Positions 1-11,331 of a DNA stretch of 64,000 bases are shown here, one piece after another. How positions within the stretch are numbered: the stretch's first letter is position 1; each line of letters opens with the position of its first letter. The translations under genes and the position numbers were made by a program. The stretch covers positions 38,501-102,500 of the forward strand of contig CAJNDT010003424.1 of NCBI GenBank assembly GCA_905221615.1. Reading direction: 5' to 3'. Under the pieces are notes generated by a model. That model was given only the letters and a program-made list of their open reading frames with translations. It did not search any database and had not been told where the DNA came from. This DNA comes from Symbiodinium sp. CCMP2592. Its lineage: Eukaryota; Sar; Dinophyceae; Suessiales; Symbiodiniaceae.

Positions 1-1140
1 GTTGGAATGCGTAGGGCGTAGACTCTCTGACATGAGTGTGGTTCGCCTATGTTGGAATGCGTAGATTCTGCAGTTTCGTGACATGAGTGCGGTTCGCCGA
101 TGTTGGAATGCGTAGAGTCTGCAGTTTCGTGACGTGAGTGCGGTTCGCCGATGTTGGAATGCGTAGACTCTGCAGATTTGTGACATGAGTGCGGTTTGCT
201 TATGTTGGAATGCGTAGACTCTCTGACATGAGTGTGGTTCGCCTATGTTGGAACGCATAGACTCTGCAGTCTCGTAGACTTTCTGCAGTTGCAAAGAAGA
301 GTCTGTTTGCCAGTGCTGCTGCAAGTGTATTGCAAGGGATGTGCAAGGAACGCGCAAGTGATGTGCAAGGGATGTGCAAGGGTTATGCAAGTGATCTGCT
401 GGCAGCATGTGTTGTGAATGTTTGCAGACACTGTTTTGATTCATGTCCTCAAGGCACTCTCCAGGTCTAAAAAGACTTGTAACGTACAGGTAGCTTCAAA
501 TTATGTCGGTGTCCAGCTTTGAGAGCGATGCTGTCTCTGTATCGGACGTGCACTCGTCCGACTTCTCGTCAGACTTTGCAGTGTCGGACCAAGAACATGA
601 TCGACGTGCAGCAAGGGACGTGCAAGTGATGTGCAGGGGATATGCAAGTGATGTGCAAGGGACGTCCGCGGAATACGCTTTGGTTTCTGGTGGTCTGGTG
701 GCGATCTGGGTAAGTGAGTGCATATTGTCATGCACTTTCTCCGTCATTTCTTCGAGCCTGTCTCTGTAACTCTTCTTGTTCGCAGTCGTCTAATCAAATC
801 ATTTGATGACAACGACGACAACAATCCATAGACTCTGACTCTGCAGCTTTGTGACATGAGTGCGGTTCGCCTATGTTGGAATGCGTAGACCTTTCGGTTT
901 TGTGACTTTAGTGCGGTTCGCCTATGTTGGAACGCAGTCAGTGTCGTGACATGAGTGCGGTTCGCCCATGTTGGAATGCGTAAACTTCAGTTTCGTGACA
1001 TGAGTGCGGTTCGCCTAGGTTGGAATGCGTAGACCTTTCGGTTCCGTGACTTTAGTGCGGTTTGCCTATGTTGGAATGCGTAGATTCTCTGGCATGAGTG
1101 TGGTTCGCCTGTGTTGGAATGCATAGACTCTGCAGTGTCG
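1..1140. repeat. Tandem array, about 50-base unit, family 1
   Basis: The unit contains ttggaatgcgtagactctgc, a cgtgacatgagtgcggttcgcc block and a variable spacer, and repeats with substitutions and small indels from base 1. A second block of the same family lies at about 1911-2110. Between 300 and 670 a second short motif (gatgtgcaaggga, about 10-13 bases) is iterated twice. Open frames across this region are by-products of the repeat. The array runs off the left edge, so its full size is unknown. Confidence 0.9.
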
Positions 1141-1436
1141 TCAGTATTACTGATTGCCTGCAATGCTTCAACAGCAACACATGAGCGCTTGCACCTGTTC
1201 AGCTTTGCTTAGCAAGTGTCTGAGATGAAGTCCGAGTGCCTGTTGTGAGAATTAGTGAGCCCGATAGGGCTTGTGTGTGTCCAGCGACCTGGGTGTCTGC
1301 GTACACAGCTGGCGTGCCCCTAGTTTGTGTTGTGTGGACAAAACCAGGTTTTTCTCAGGTTCAGGTGACAAACTAAATGCTCCTTGTTTTTGCATGGTTG
1401 CCCCAATCTGCATGACTTCAGAGGTGATCTTGCAAG

Positions 1437-1620
1437 CGCTTTCAGTCATCTGTCTTGCAATGGGCCTGGAGACCTGTAACCTAGAGTGACAGCTTGCGCG
1501 CTTTCAGTCATCTGTCTTGCAATGAGCCTGGAGACCCGTAACCTAGAGTGACGGTTTGTATGCTTTCAGTCATCTGTCTTGCGATGCGCCTGGAGTTCCG
1601 TAACCTAGAACTTGAAATCT
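1437..1620. repeat. Tandem repeat, about 63-base unit, three copies
   Basis: Three copies carry tttcagtcatctgtcttgca followed by a gcctggagac-like block and gtaacctagag. The third copy has diverged (ctggagttccgtaacctaga). It sits between two blocks of the family 1 array. No coding signal was seen. Confidence 0.8.
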
Positions 1621-1669
1621 CTGAGCTGACTTATCAAGCTGGCTTCTCGAGCTGACTTGAGACCTGTGA

Positions 1670-2560
1670 CACATTGTGTCAAGTGAGTGCTACCGTCATG
1701 CACAGTCTGTGACATCCAGCTATGTTCCAGTGGCACGTCCGGTGAAGGAGTCTGCGACATGTTCCAGTGGCATGTGCGTCATGCACAGTTTGTGATATTC
1801 AGCTAGGTTCCAGTGGCATGTGCGTCATGCGCAGTGTGTGACGTTCAGCTATGTTCCAGTGGCATGTGCCATGAATGAGTCTGCTATGTGCCAGTTGCAT
1901 GTGCATCTAACTGACGCGTGACATGAGTGCGGTTTGCCTATGTTGGAATGCGTAGACTTCAGTTTCGTGACATGAGTGCGGTTCGCCTATGTTGGAATGC
2001 GTAGACTCCGCAGTTTTGTGACATGAGTGCGGGTTGCTTGTATTGGAATGCATAGACTCTCTGACATGAATGTGGTTCGCCTATGTTGGCATGCGTAGAC
2101 TCTGCGGTTTCGTAGATTTTCCGCTTTCAGACGCTGGCATTTGTATGTCAACCGGTGTTTCGAGCGGCTACAATGTGCCCGGCAGGGCTTGTGTGTGTCC
2201 AACCCTGTTTCAACGGGTATGCAAATCTGAATCGAACGAGCAGGGGCGAGGGCCTGTTGTCTGGCTTCAGTATTTTAGAGAGTGTTTCTGAAGAGCATGT
2301 GCCGTGAATGAGTCTGTGACATGTTCCAGGGCATGTGCGACATGTTCCAGTGGCATGTGCAGTGAATGAGTCTGTGACACTCAACTGTTCCGGTGGCGAC
2401 ATGTTCCAGTGGCATGTACATCATGCAAAGTTTTTGACATTCAGCTATGTTCCAGTGACACGTGCGGTGAATGAGCCTGTGACATGTTCAGTGGAATGTG
2501 CGCTGACTGAGAATGATTTGTCAAGTGAGCTGTGGCAACTTCATGCTATTGGTTCACAGC
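1670..2560. repeat. Degenerate tandem repeat, family 2
   Basis: Repeated copies of atgttccagtggcatgtgc alternate with gtcatgcacagt or gtgaatgagtctgtgacat, with spacing of about 45-60 bases and many substitutions. The block interleaves with family 1 units at 1911-2110. A gggcttgtgtgtgtcc motif recurs near 1268, 2186 and 2777, so a longer-range duplication also occurred. No gene supported. Confidence 0.75.
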
Positions 2561-2944
2561 ATAAAAATCGGTGAGTGAGTGCATGCCTACATGCTGTCGG
2601 AGTGCGCATCTCCCTGCCTTACTGCGTTGCAGGCGCGTTCTTCAAGTGTGCTATGTTCATGTCGCTGAGGAACGCTATCGTTGTAAGCGAATCTCCCAAG
2701 GACAAGACGTTTTGATGAAAAAATCGGTGAGAAAAACAGCGCGCGACGACCATCAACACTCCACGGAGCCTTTCGGGGCTTGTGTGTGTCCAACTCTGTT
2801 TCCAAGAGACGTGAGTGAGTTAGGCAGCAGGGGGCCGGTGCTCTCCCTGGGGGTCACCGGCCAACGAAGACACCCCCAGGGAGGGGTGCAAACGTACCTG
2901 CAAATCAGTAACCCTAGAGCAAGATTCGTACGAGCTTCTGATTG

Positions 2945-3008
2945 CATGTTCTGACTTTCCCTTGCAGCTTCTGACTTTCCCTGACAGCTGCTGACTTTCC
3001 CTGACAGT
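2945..3008 (+). repeat. Short tandem repeat, about 20 bases x3
   Basis: Three consecutive copies of a ctgactttccctgacagctg-like unit. Each copy ends in a pyrimidine tract plus CAG, so it looks like a tripled 3' splice site on the plus strand, but no supported exon follows. Confidence 0.7.
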
Positions 3009-3009
3009 A

Positions 3010-4440
3010 TGCACCGACAGATCAGACCTGCGACACGATGTGTCAAGTGTGTGTTGGCTTGGATGCGCCTTGCCTCGGATGCTTCTGCTAAAGCGAAATT
3101 CGCCAACTCCTGGCATCAGAATCGGTTTGGCCGTCGCTACACTTTTAGACCTGCTCATGTCAGTGCTCCAACTGCAAGTAAGGAGCTAGCACGACTCGCT
3201 CAAGAATTTGGGGCAAATCGCCGATGCTGCAGTCAATCCCGCAAGACTCTCGCACACACACACTATGGCTCCTGATGCTTCCGAAAAGCTGCTGATTTTG
3301 AGTATCACAAGCAATTTGGCAATACCTGTGCCGACCTCAGAGGCAAACAGCAGTTATCATCCCATTGACTATGTCAATGTCGTGCTATGTGTCACGTTCT
3401 CACTATCGAACTCCGGTTCTCCTCGAGCACCGAGGAGTCGCAAAGGCGGAAGATCTCTACCTGTGAATCAACTACAACTCCTCAAACGTTTCCCCCCTTG
3501 GTAGAGTAGCTGATGTTGCTTTGCATTGTCGGTTTCTTTCCACCTGCTGGAACACTTAGTCAGCAAAGGTTAGCTGCCGTTTGGACGGAGCATTCAGCGC
3601 ATGCCGACGCAACACGTGTACGGGGTGCTTTGGAAGAGACCTCAACCTCTTGTGGCCCGTCAAGACTCCTACCATCTCTACTACACATCCAACCGTTTTC
3701 CGCCTCTTTGTCCGCCACGGCCCTCTTTAGGGCCTCAGTTCCAGGAATGCGCTGCCGCAATGCGGGAGCAGAAAGAAGGAGAACACCGGCAAACTTGCTT
3801 GCTTGAGTCTGCTTGTCTTCGAGCTGGACTTCTGGCCTGGATCTCGAGTATGCACAGCCGTTCGAGCGCCAAGTAGCAGAAAGGCATTTGTCCGCCGCCG
3901 CATGTGTTGGCTGTCGGCAGAGAAACCTGCAGGAAGAGTGATCGTCAAGGTGAACCACCATCACGGAATTCGATATGCATGCTATATTTGCGTTTACTCT
4001 TTTTGGGGGAGCGTTTGTACCCATTGTACCCCCGGATGCTCGGCAAGACTCTTGCGCTAGCTGCTAGCTACAGGCTCAAACTCTTTCATCTCAGGGGCTC
4101 CACTGATGTCATCTGATGTCTGAGGTGTCCCCGCCTTGGCACCACTGCCGTCGCTTCGTCGGCATCCAGGAAAGCCCAAATCATGCCATCCTGCAATCAG
4201 ACAAGTACAGTACATTTTAGGCATTCTTGTTCAACCCCCGTAGCTTAGCCCACGCAAATCCCGCATGTGAGTCATTCGCGCTTGCTTGCAAAAACGCTGG
4301 ACAGCCACAAGCATGCACTGGCACCCGTCCTGGATGACAGCTGGGAGCATCAACAATGCTCTGAGATAGTCCTCCAAACTCGCACTACTCACGCAACATC
4401 ACGTGGAGTGGCTCCTCAGCTTGCCTGAACTAGACTCTAA
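3010..4440. other. No supported gene
   Basis: Both strands have only short open frames without recognisable domains, consistent codon bias or paired splice signals. It may be intergenic or intron sequence of a gene whose exons lie elsewhere. Confidence 0.4.
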
Positions 4441-4450
4441 CCTTAGAGTC

Positions 4451-4556
4451 TTAGAGCCTTGAAGCAGATCCCAGCAGGCGGCCCGGTCGAGCAGAAGGCT
4501 CCTCAAGCATCTGCCGCCGACGATCCACGAAGGCCTGGAAATGCTGCCGAGCGGTG
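4451..4556 (-). CDS. Putative 3'-terminal exon, hypothetical protein
   Basis: Not recognised. On the minus strand a pyrimidine-containing acceptor (ccttgcag) at 4557-4558 opens a frame of 34 residues to a TAA at 4451-4453. It has strong G/C third positions and contains HFQAFVDRRRQMLEEP, a charged, probably helical stretch. The frame immediately upstream is also open in another phase and could be a neighbouring exon. Support is compositional only. Confidence 0.3.
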
Positions 4557-5274
4557 CTGCAAGGAATGCGCTGACCGCAGGTTCTGCGCCTGGTCCCTGT
4601 TGCCGAAGAGCTTCTTCGGAGGGAGCTCGGGCCTGGGGCGGGGCTGCGATAGGAATGGCTGGTAGACTTGATCGCTTTGCCGACCTTTCTATGATTTTTG
4701 ACGGCTCCTGATATTGAAATGTAGCGCGATGTGGTGCATGGACATCAGCTGCCTGAACGCCCAAACACACGAATATCCTCCAGCCGACTGCCACAGAAAT
4801 TTGGGTTCAGGTACTCGAAGGTGGTCAATTCACACAGGACGGACGGATGCCCGACATTTTCGCAAGAATTGCCAGGACCCCGTCGAACTGTCGACAAATA
4901 TGTTCCTTCATGCTTTTTGTGGACGTAGGTTGGGGCCAGTACAGCTTTCGAAAACACATTTCTTCATATCTCTTCGGCACTCGGGTCGAAAAAAGTCAAA
5001 TCATCTTTGGTTGCGTGTAAATGGAAGCTGACCTCCGATCCGATGGTTTCGGTGTGATTCAGCAGAGCATCTCCGACTGAAACAGGGTTGGCCACTGTAA
5101 ACAGTCACAGCACCGACCGGATGCCGAAGCTTCTCTGTTGAGTGCATGGTAGAAAGGATGAGCGCTGTAAAGAACACCATGCAAAGCCGGTCGTTCTTTC
5201 CGAAGCTGGCTACGAATCGGCTTCGAGAGACTTCGCAGTGTGGTTCCTTTACTGGAGGTGCTGACTGTGCTGGA

Positions 5275-5413
5275 TCTAGATGGCTTGAACAGCCCAGCAA
5301 TAGCAGGCCCTGCAGAATATTGCACAATTGCACAGCACATCGGGTGCTCCGACAGAGCGCATGCCAGTTCCTTCCGGCGGAGCTCCGCATGGAGCCAGGC
5401 GAACATAGTGTAC
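5275..5413 (-). CDS. Putative internal exon, hypothetical protein
   Basis: Not recognised. An AG acceptor (gacacag) at 5414-5415 is followed by an open frame with high G/C third positions that includes FAWLHAELRRKELACALSEH and then a hydrophobic, Cys-containing stretch. The 3' limit is uncertain, because several GC or GT donors are possible between 5280 and 5180. It could be an exon of a membrane-associated protein. The strand agrees with its neighbours. Confidence 0.35.
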
Positions 5414-7329
5414 CTGTGTCAGACAAACTCGAACAAGGACTGGAGCATAAGTCGGCTTTTTGAGTACGATCGTCTATCAGGTCTTGGAGCACTGAAGACA
5501 GTGTCAGGCGTGTTTTCCTGTGCTTGTTTGGGGTTGGGATAAACACGACTTAACTTCTGGTCTGCCAAGCTGGCTCTGTCATTGCAAGCAGCTTGTGGGC
5601 ACAAGGGAGTTCAAGTTCACTCAGTTGGACAGCCCCACACACACACACAGGGGTGACAAGGGCCTGCGCGCTCGTGTGAACACCTTCCCGCAGTCGTCGA
5701 CCTCGATGAGGTACTGGGTGTACCGAAGCCTCATTGAAGTTGGCTTTTGTCTTCAGTTCTGCGCCAAATGCTAGGCTCCAAAGCTTGCAGGTCTTGGGTC
5801 GAGCCCTGAGCACTGAGCACCCACGGACAGGCACGACAGCTACTCCGTGCATTTCGCATGCAGTACACACGGAAACCGATCAGTGGAAGTTGGAAAAAAG
5901 CGTGAGGGGACGGCTGGTGCCCGTGAGGAATCAGCACTTACGACTGACGAGTAACCCTGTCAAGAAGTTCTGGAGAATTGATGAAGCCTTTACTCCGTGA
6001 CTGCAAACCAGGCGCCCGATGGTGCCACCGTTCATCTCAGCCTGTGGGATCTTGATGACCAGCGGGTACCTCCAAACAGCTGAGGGGAACTGCAATATAG
6101 AAACGGAAGCCATGAAGCAACAGGCCTCCCATAGGCGCCCAGAATGTCTCGGTCGATCCCGGGCCTGTCCATGCTGGAACCGCCTCCCAAAGGGATTGGA
6201 TAAATCTCGGACGAGGACTTGGATTTATCCGTTGAGCTCTTAATACCAGTTGACTGCAAAGTTGTGTCATAACTTAGAAATTACCCTTGAAGCCTCCGGC
6301 GACACCCCTGGGGCTGATAGTAGAAACGATTCGAAAAGCTAGCCGGAACTCTTGATGGCTGTGGCCTCTGCTACGGCTACCCGGATCGGGTGTCGGCCGC
6401 CGTTCAGGAGCGACAGCAAGACTGATGCGTTGGCATTTCTGCTGTGTTGGCTGTTGTGGAGTTGGGGTGTGGTGGACCGTGTCCTGAGGACTCGGTCAAG
6501 GCTTGGCTTCCTCGGCTTTGCTGGCTGTGTCCATGCGGCCAAGCTTGAATGGCTGAGAATGGAGCAGCGCAGAGTCATGGTCCGAGCTCGTCCATGCTGT
6601 GCCCCCATGCCTAGCACCCACAGATTTACCCATGTGTACAGCCCACGCCGAGTAGCGCTTTACGAAGGAGAGCACCTTTGACGTCCAAAGCTCAACTGCC
6701 GCAGGCGAGACATATGCTTCAGGCTATGCGGCACTTATGGAGCCTTAAGCGAAGGACTCTGGAGGCCTTTCTACAAAGTCAAGTACTCTTTCAACTTCAC
6801 ACTGCTAGCTTATTCAAACCGGTGTATAAGATATATCCGTGCGTGTTTTGGATGGGAGAAATCTCGATCTACCCGCGACACAAATCCCGCTTTTTGTGTC
6901 ATTTGTCTTTGGTGCATGCACCACAGCACGGGACTTAGGCGGGTAGCTCACGGCTGATGAGCTGGCTCATAGCATGCCCAAGAGCCTGCCAATGTAGTCT
7001 TTGTCGTGTCGAGGGTCTTCCAACTTCTGCCAAACTTATTATGCCGCCCGTCGCTGTCTAGTCTATCAGAAGCTAGGACGACACGTTCATGTATCTACTG
7101 CAGCTGTCATCCGCGTGCATCTCAGATCTGAGTCATGCTCAGATCTTCGGACTCGGAGGCAAGTTGAGGAGAAAGCCGCCATGCACTTGGCTGCCGCAAC
7201 AGCAACAGCAACGACGACGCAACGATGATCGTGACTATGCGATAGTCAGATGCTCCTGCATACCAACTCCTATTGCTTTGATTGCTTTCCCGAAGGCAAA
7301 AACACGTTTCGTCATACATCCTAATTGTC

Positions 7330-7594
7330 CATGGCTCTGAGGACTCGGCCCAAGAAGCTTCGATCTGCAAGTCGTTGTGCAGGAGCTTCTTGACCACCAA
7401 AAGCCTAAGCCGGGCTGAGACTAGCCGGGCAAAGCCTCGCAAACCGGCTTCGTCTTGATGCGAAGGCGAATTTGAAGGCCCCGGCTCTTTGGCCTCTGGG
7501 AAGCCCAAGCCGTTGAGGAGGATGCGGGCCTCCGGCTGTGGCAGGCTCATGAGACGAAACCCAGCTTCCATGCGGTGAGCAACATGACATGGCA
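7330..7594 (-). CDS. Putative exon, hypothetical protein
   Basis: Not recognised. Following an AG|G acceptor at 7595-7596, about 85-90 codons are open with dinoflagellate-like G/C-ending codons. The frame contains EAGFRLMSLPQPEARILLNG, and further on LVSARLRLLVVKKLLHNDLQ. The downstream boundary is unclear: the frame stays open to 7122 but codon bias drops after about 7330. No domain assigned. Confidence 0.4.
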
Positions 7595-8922
7595 CCTCGG
7601 ACATGATCTGCACAGTAAATCGGAATCGCAATTCTTATTTCTTGGCCGTGACGACTGGCAAGATCATGCAAGAATCATGGCTTCGGTCTTTCCCAAGACT
7701 CGGAGCTGAGTTTTGCAAGTCGGTCAGGTACAAGCCCACGGCCTGGAATGTCAAGTCGAAGCAGAGCCAGATCAGCCGCTCCTGTGCAAAAGACGCACGG
7801 CATCGAGACCGGGGCACTGGCAAAGAAAGCAAGTGAGGCACCGTACTACAGTTCAAGGCAGACAACACATATGTGTAAATCTCGGAATTTGGGAGTCTCC
7901 GGATTCTGCAAGCCCGCCTTTGAGAGGCCGGGGAACTCTTGCGCCAACCTAGGCAGAGGTCACGTAGCTGAAGCAGTCACTTCAGCACTTTTCCGATTCT
8001 GTCTGAGGTTTCCCTTGACTCTTGTCACTGCCACGACTTCGGGCTGGGAGGATGCTGATGATGCATGCTGGGGTCTTCATGGTCTGGGAATCGGGATTGA
8101 TACACCGGGTCTGCTGCACCCTGGATGCTAGCGGTATCGCGCTTTATAGGCCCTTATAGGCCAATCACGCTCCTGCTCTGTGCCAATGCCGCTGCTGCAA
8201 ACATCCCACAGCATCAAGCTGAACGCTGGAGTCAGAAAGAAGCTCGGGGCTGTGCGCTTCGATTGACTGGGCTGCGGCCGAGCATGCACGATCTGGCCAG
8301 CGCGACAGCCGACGGAACCCTTTCCGCTGCATCTGAAAAGCTGCGCGCCTGCTTGCGCGGCGAAAGTGCCGGCCTGAACCGGTGCCGAGAGGACGCCAGG
8401 GGCGATGACGGATGCATCACGCCTGAGACGAAGGTCTCAAAAGGCCCTTCCCAGATGTTCCCCCACATGGTTCGAACATGGTGAACCGCGGAATGATTTG
8501 GAGCCCGCACATCCGGTCATAGAAATAAGACTTCAGGACCACGCGCTGTGAACCTGCGGGCGAGACCGGGGGTTTGGATTTCAGGATGCTTCAGGCAGTG
8601 TGTGGGTGGCTTGTGGGTGTTTGTTAGGAGCCAGTCACGGCTTCACCGCAGAAGACGTGCAAAAATAATAAATAGGTCATGAGGCGCCTCTTTTGCCGAA
8701 TTCCTTTCTTAATGTCAGGTGAGACAATGAAGCATGACAGGAAGTGCTTGTCTCTAAGGGTTTAAGGAGTCAAGCTGTTTTGTGTAGACTGCCACAAATT
8801 AGTGGCGTGATCTCGCGCTGCAGCAGTGTGCATTTTTCGCATTACTGCCACAGCTTGATTGTAAGATAGTCGTCCTGCCGCTGTTTGATGAGTCTGCTGT
8901 AAACTGTGAAACATGAGCGACT

Positions 8923-10133
8923 TCATTGTTGATGAAGAGCTCCAAGCATCGTTTGCTCTTTGTCGACGTATATTTTGATGTCTTGAACTGGACGGTCATT
9001 CATAGTCGCCATCTTGCCGATACGGATCATCGTGCGCATGCCGCCAATGACCCTTCCGATAACACAGAACTTACCATCCAGAAACGGCAGCTCCCTAAGC
9101 GTGATGTAGAACTGGGATCCGATGGTGTCCTGGACTAGTTTCAGAACATGACGCCTACAGCCTGCATAGGCCTAGAATGCCTGGGTGGGGGATGCTTAGC
9201 ACCTGAGAAAACCTGTCCTTGCCGTGACAACACATGCCCAGGAGACCGGGACGGTCGTGGGGCACGTGGAAGGACTCGTGCTTCAGCTGGCCACCGCCAG
9301 CTGCCTCGGAGTGCCTGCCCGAGCCATCGACGAGGTCTCCAGCCTGAACCCAGCAACCTGGCTTCACCCGGTGGATGGGGTGGCCATCAAACTTTGGGCT
9401 TGAGAGCAGCTGCATGAAATTCTTGGCCAGCTCTGGAGACTCTTCATCGAAGAGCTCAAGCTGGACGGTCTCTTTGGGCTCGTCTCCAATGGCGACTGTC
9501 AGTGCACAGTAGGATCGGCCCGTCTGCTCCTTGGTGGCCTTGATAGACTTGACTCCTGCACGCCTGTAGAGCGTGAAACTTGTGTTGTCCTCGTATTTGT
9601 ATGTCAAAGCCGCCCAGTCCAAGAAGGTCTTCTCGCTGCGGAAGTACATGATTTTTTCCTCTGCCTCTGCGAAGATCAAGGGTGCGCTGGGCTTGGCTTG
9701 CGTGAAGCTTCCGCCATAGTTAGCCACCAAATGCTTCAAGTGCTGTTCGTACTGCGTCTCAAAGAAGCCTTCGACAGTGGCCTCCACAGTCTCCTGCTCG
9801 GAAGACAAGAAGTCCACCGCAGCCTTCAACTTCTGGAACGTCGGCTCCTGGATCTTCCCATACCTGGACTGCTGGACTCAGCTTAAAACATCTCTTATCC
9901 AAGAGATCCCTCACACCGCCCCGGAGTACATCTCATGACTCCAACGCATGCGGCGGCCGGCACTGCCTTCCTAGGCCGAGACACAGGAACAGGCGCACCG
10001 GCGCTGGCGGCTGCTTCTTTGCGGCCCGCTCTAGGGCCTCCCTCTTGGCCACCAGTCCAGCGGGTCCAGTCATGATTCGGCAAAGCGATCCAACTGGATT
10101 TCTTGGGCCGGAGATACGCCGCAAGTCTGGCAT
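8923..10133 (-). CDS. PPIL6: PPIL6-like cyclophilin-domain protein
   Basis: Three exons, complement(8923..9129, 9218..9863, 9985..10133), give 333 residues, close to human PPIL6 (about 310). Residues 50-150 match the PPIL6 N-terminal half (ending near FRSEKTFLDWA). A cyclophilin-type fold fills the C-terminal half with IHRVKPGCWVQAGD, the ESFHVPHDRPGLLGM block and GSQFYITLRELPFLDGK. The Arg equivalent to CypA R55 is kept, but F60, W121 and H126 positions are C, F and F, so isomerase activity is doubtful, as for animal PPIL6. The last intron (9130-9217) is GA-AG; the first (9864-9984) is GT-AG. AGs 4 and 12 bases upstream of the ATG could accept the spliced leader. An upstream exon near 10178-10240 with a GTGAGT donor cannot be joined convincingly. 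Seen: domain and phases. Inferred: start. Confidence 0.9.
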
Positions 10134-11331
10134 GTTGCTGTGAAACTGTACGAGCACAAGTCACAGGTGGCACTCACGTCAAGAAAGCTCGTATGTTCAG
10201 AGCCTGTGCCCGGGCCAGCCCAGACTCCGGCCTGAAGTCCACTGCAAACTGCTAGCCACTAGCCTTTGACTCCGAAGCCAGCGAAGTTTTGTTTTCTGAC
10301 GAGGTCCGGACAAAGCTGCAGTTGCCGAAGGCGGGGTTGCCTGCAACAGGTTCAGGATGTTGTTTGAAGTGGGGCTGTTGGACCCAACTTGTGGTGGATG
10401 CGTGCTTACCGGTTCGCGACCTCCCACGGATCACGGAGTGACAGAGCTGCTAAGTGTCTGACTAGCTCTTCCCAGAAACTGCTCCTGCCAGGCCACAGAG
10501 CACGATTTTGTACCATCCTCTCCGACAGATGATGGCGACCCTATTCCGACCGTGCACAAGCCCTCAAGCACCCACGAGGGAGTTGTGAAAAATGCAGGGA
10601 TCCTTGCGCCCCGGCTCTTGCAAGCATGGAAGATCTTTTCGCAGAAGGTAGTCCTAAGCGCTTTGCGGGTGTGTAAGAGTCCTAGACGAGGTCTGGGCAG
10701 CAAAAGGGTCTTGTTTGTTGTGGGGCAAACTGCCACATCTAAAAGATGCAGCAACCTTGCCCATAAACTCATAGCTTTTCCCCAGCTCCCCAAAGGGCAT
10801 CCCCGAGGGATGGAAGTAAGACAAGTAAGGCAATGGCAACTAATTCGATGCACGCCGGCTTATCGAGAGCCTCGGAACAGGAACGGGAACGGCTGTCTCT
10901 GAGGGTTTCGAAGGATATAACAGTGCGCACTCGTTTGACGGTGGTTCACAGAAGTTCGCAACACATGCGAATTTCTGGGCGTCTGACTCCTTTGGCTTCG
11001 AGCTGCGTGCGATAATCACGCATGGATGCTTGGGCAGCATGGGGCAGGCCTTGCAAGATCGCGTGGCCAGCTTCGGAAGGAAGAAATCCCGAAAAGCAAG
11101 CAACGCCATCAACGGGGAGCCGGCAAGGATGTCTTTCCAGTGCAAACCCAGCCTGAGTTCGATCCCAAACAGCCCTGAATGAGGAAACAACTGCGCATCA
11201 CCTCCCGGCTGCACTGCTGTACAACCAGTCTTCACCCCAAACCGATGGACTGGGACAGACTTGGGATGCCGAACACGGTAGGAAATCGGACATGCTCTCC
11301 ACCGTTCCGGCTTTGAGCTGCATGCTGCGGC

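Noticed and set aside
8232..8510. Minus-strand frame with GNIWEG resembling the formylglycine-generating enzyme motif
   Set aside because: Only six residues match; the surrounding sequence and codon phase give no further support, and the plus strand is equally open.
10178..10243. Additional first exon for PPIL6 ending at a GTGAGT donor
   Set aside because: It would require a 40-base intron. Starting at ATG 10133 gives a PPIL6-sized protein with upstream AGs suited to trans-splicing.
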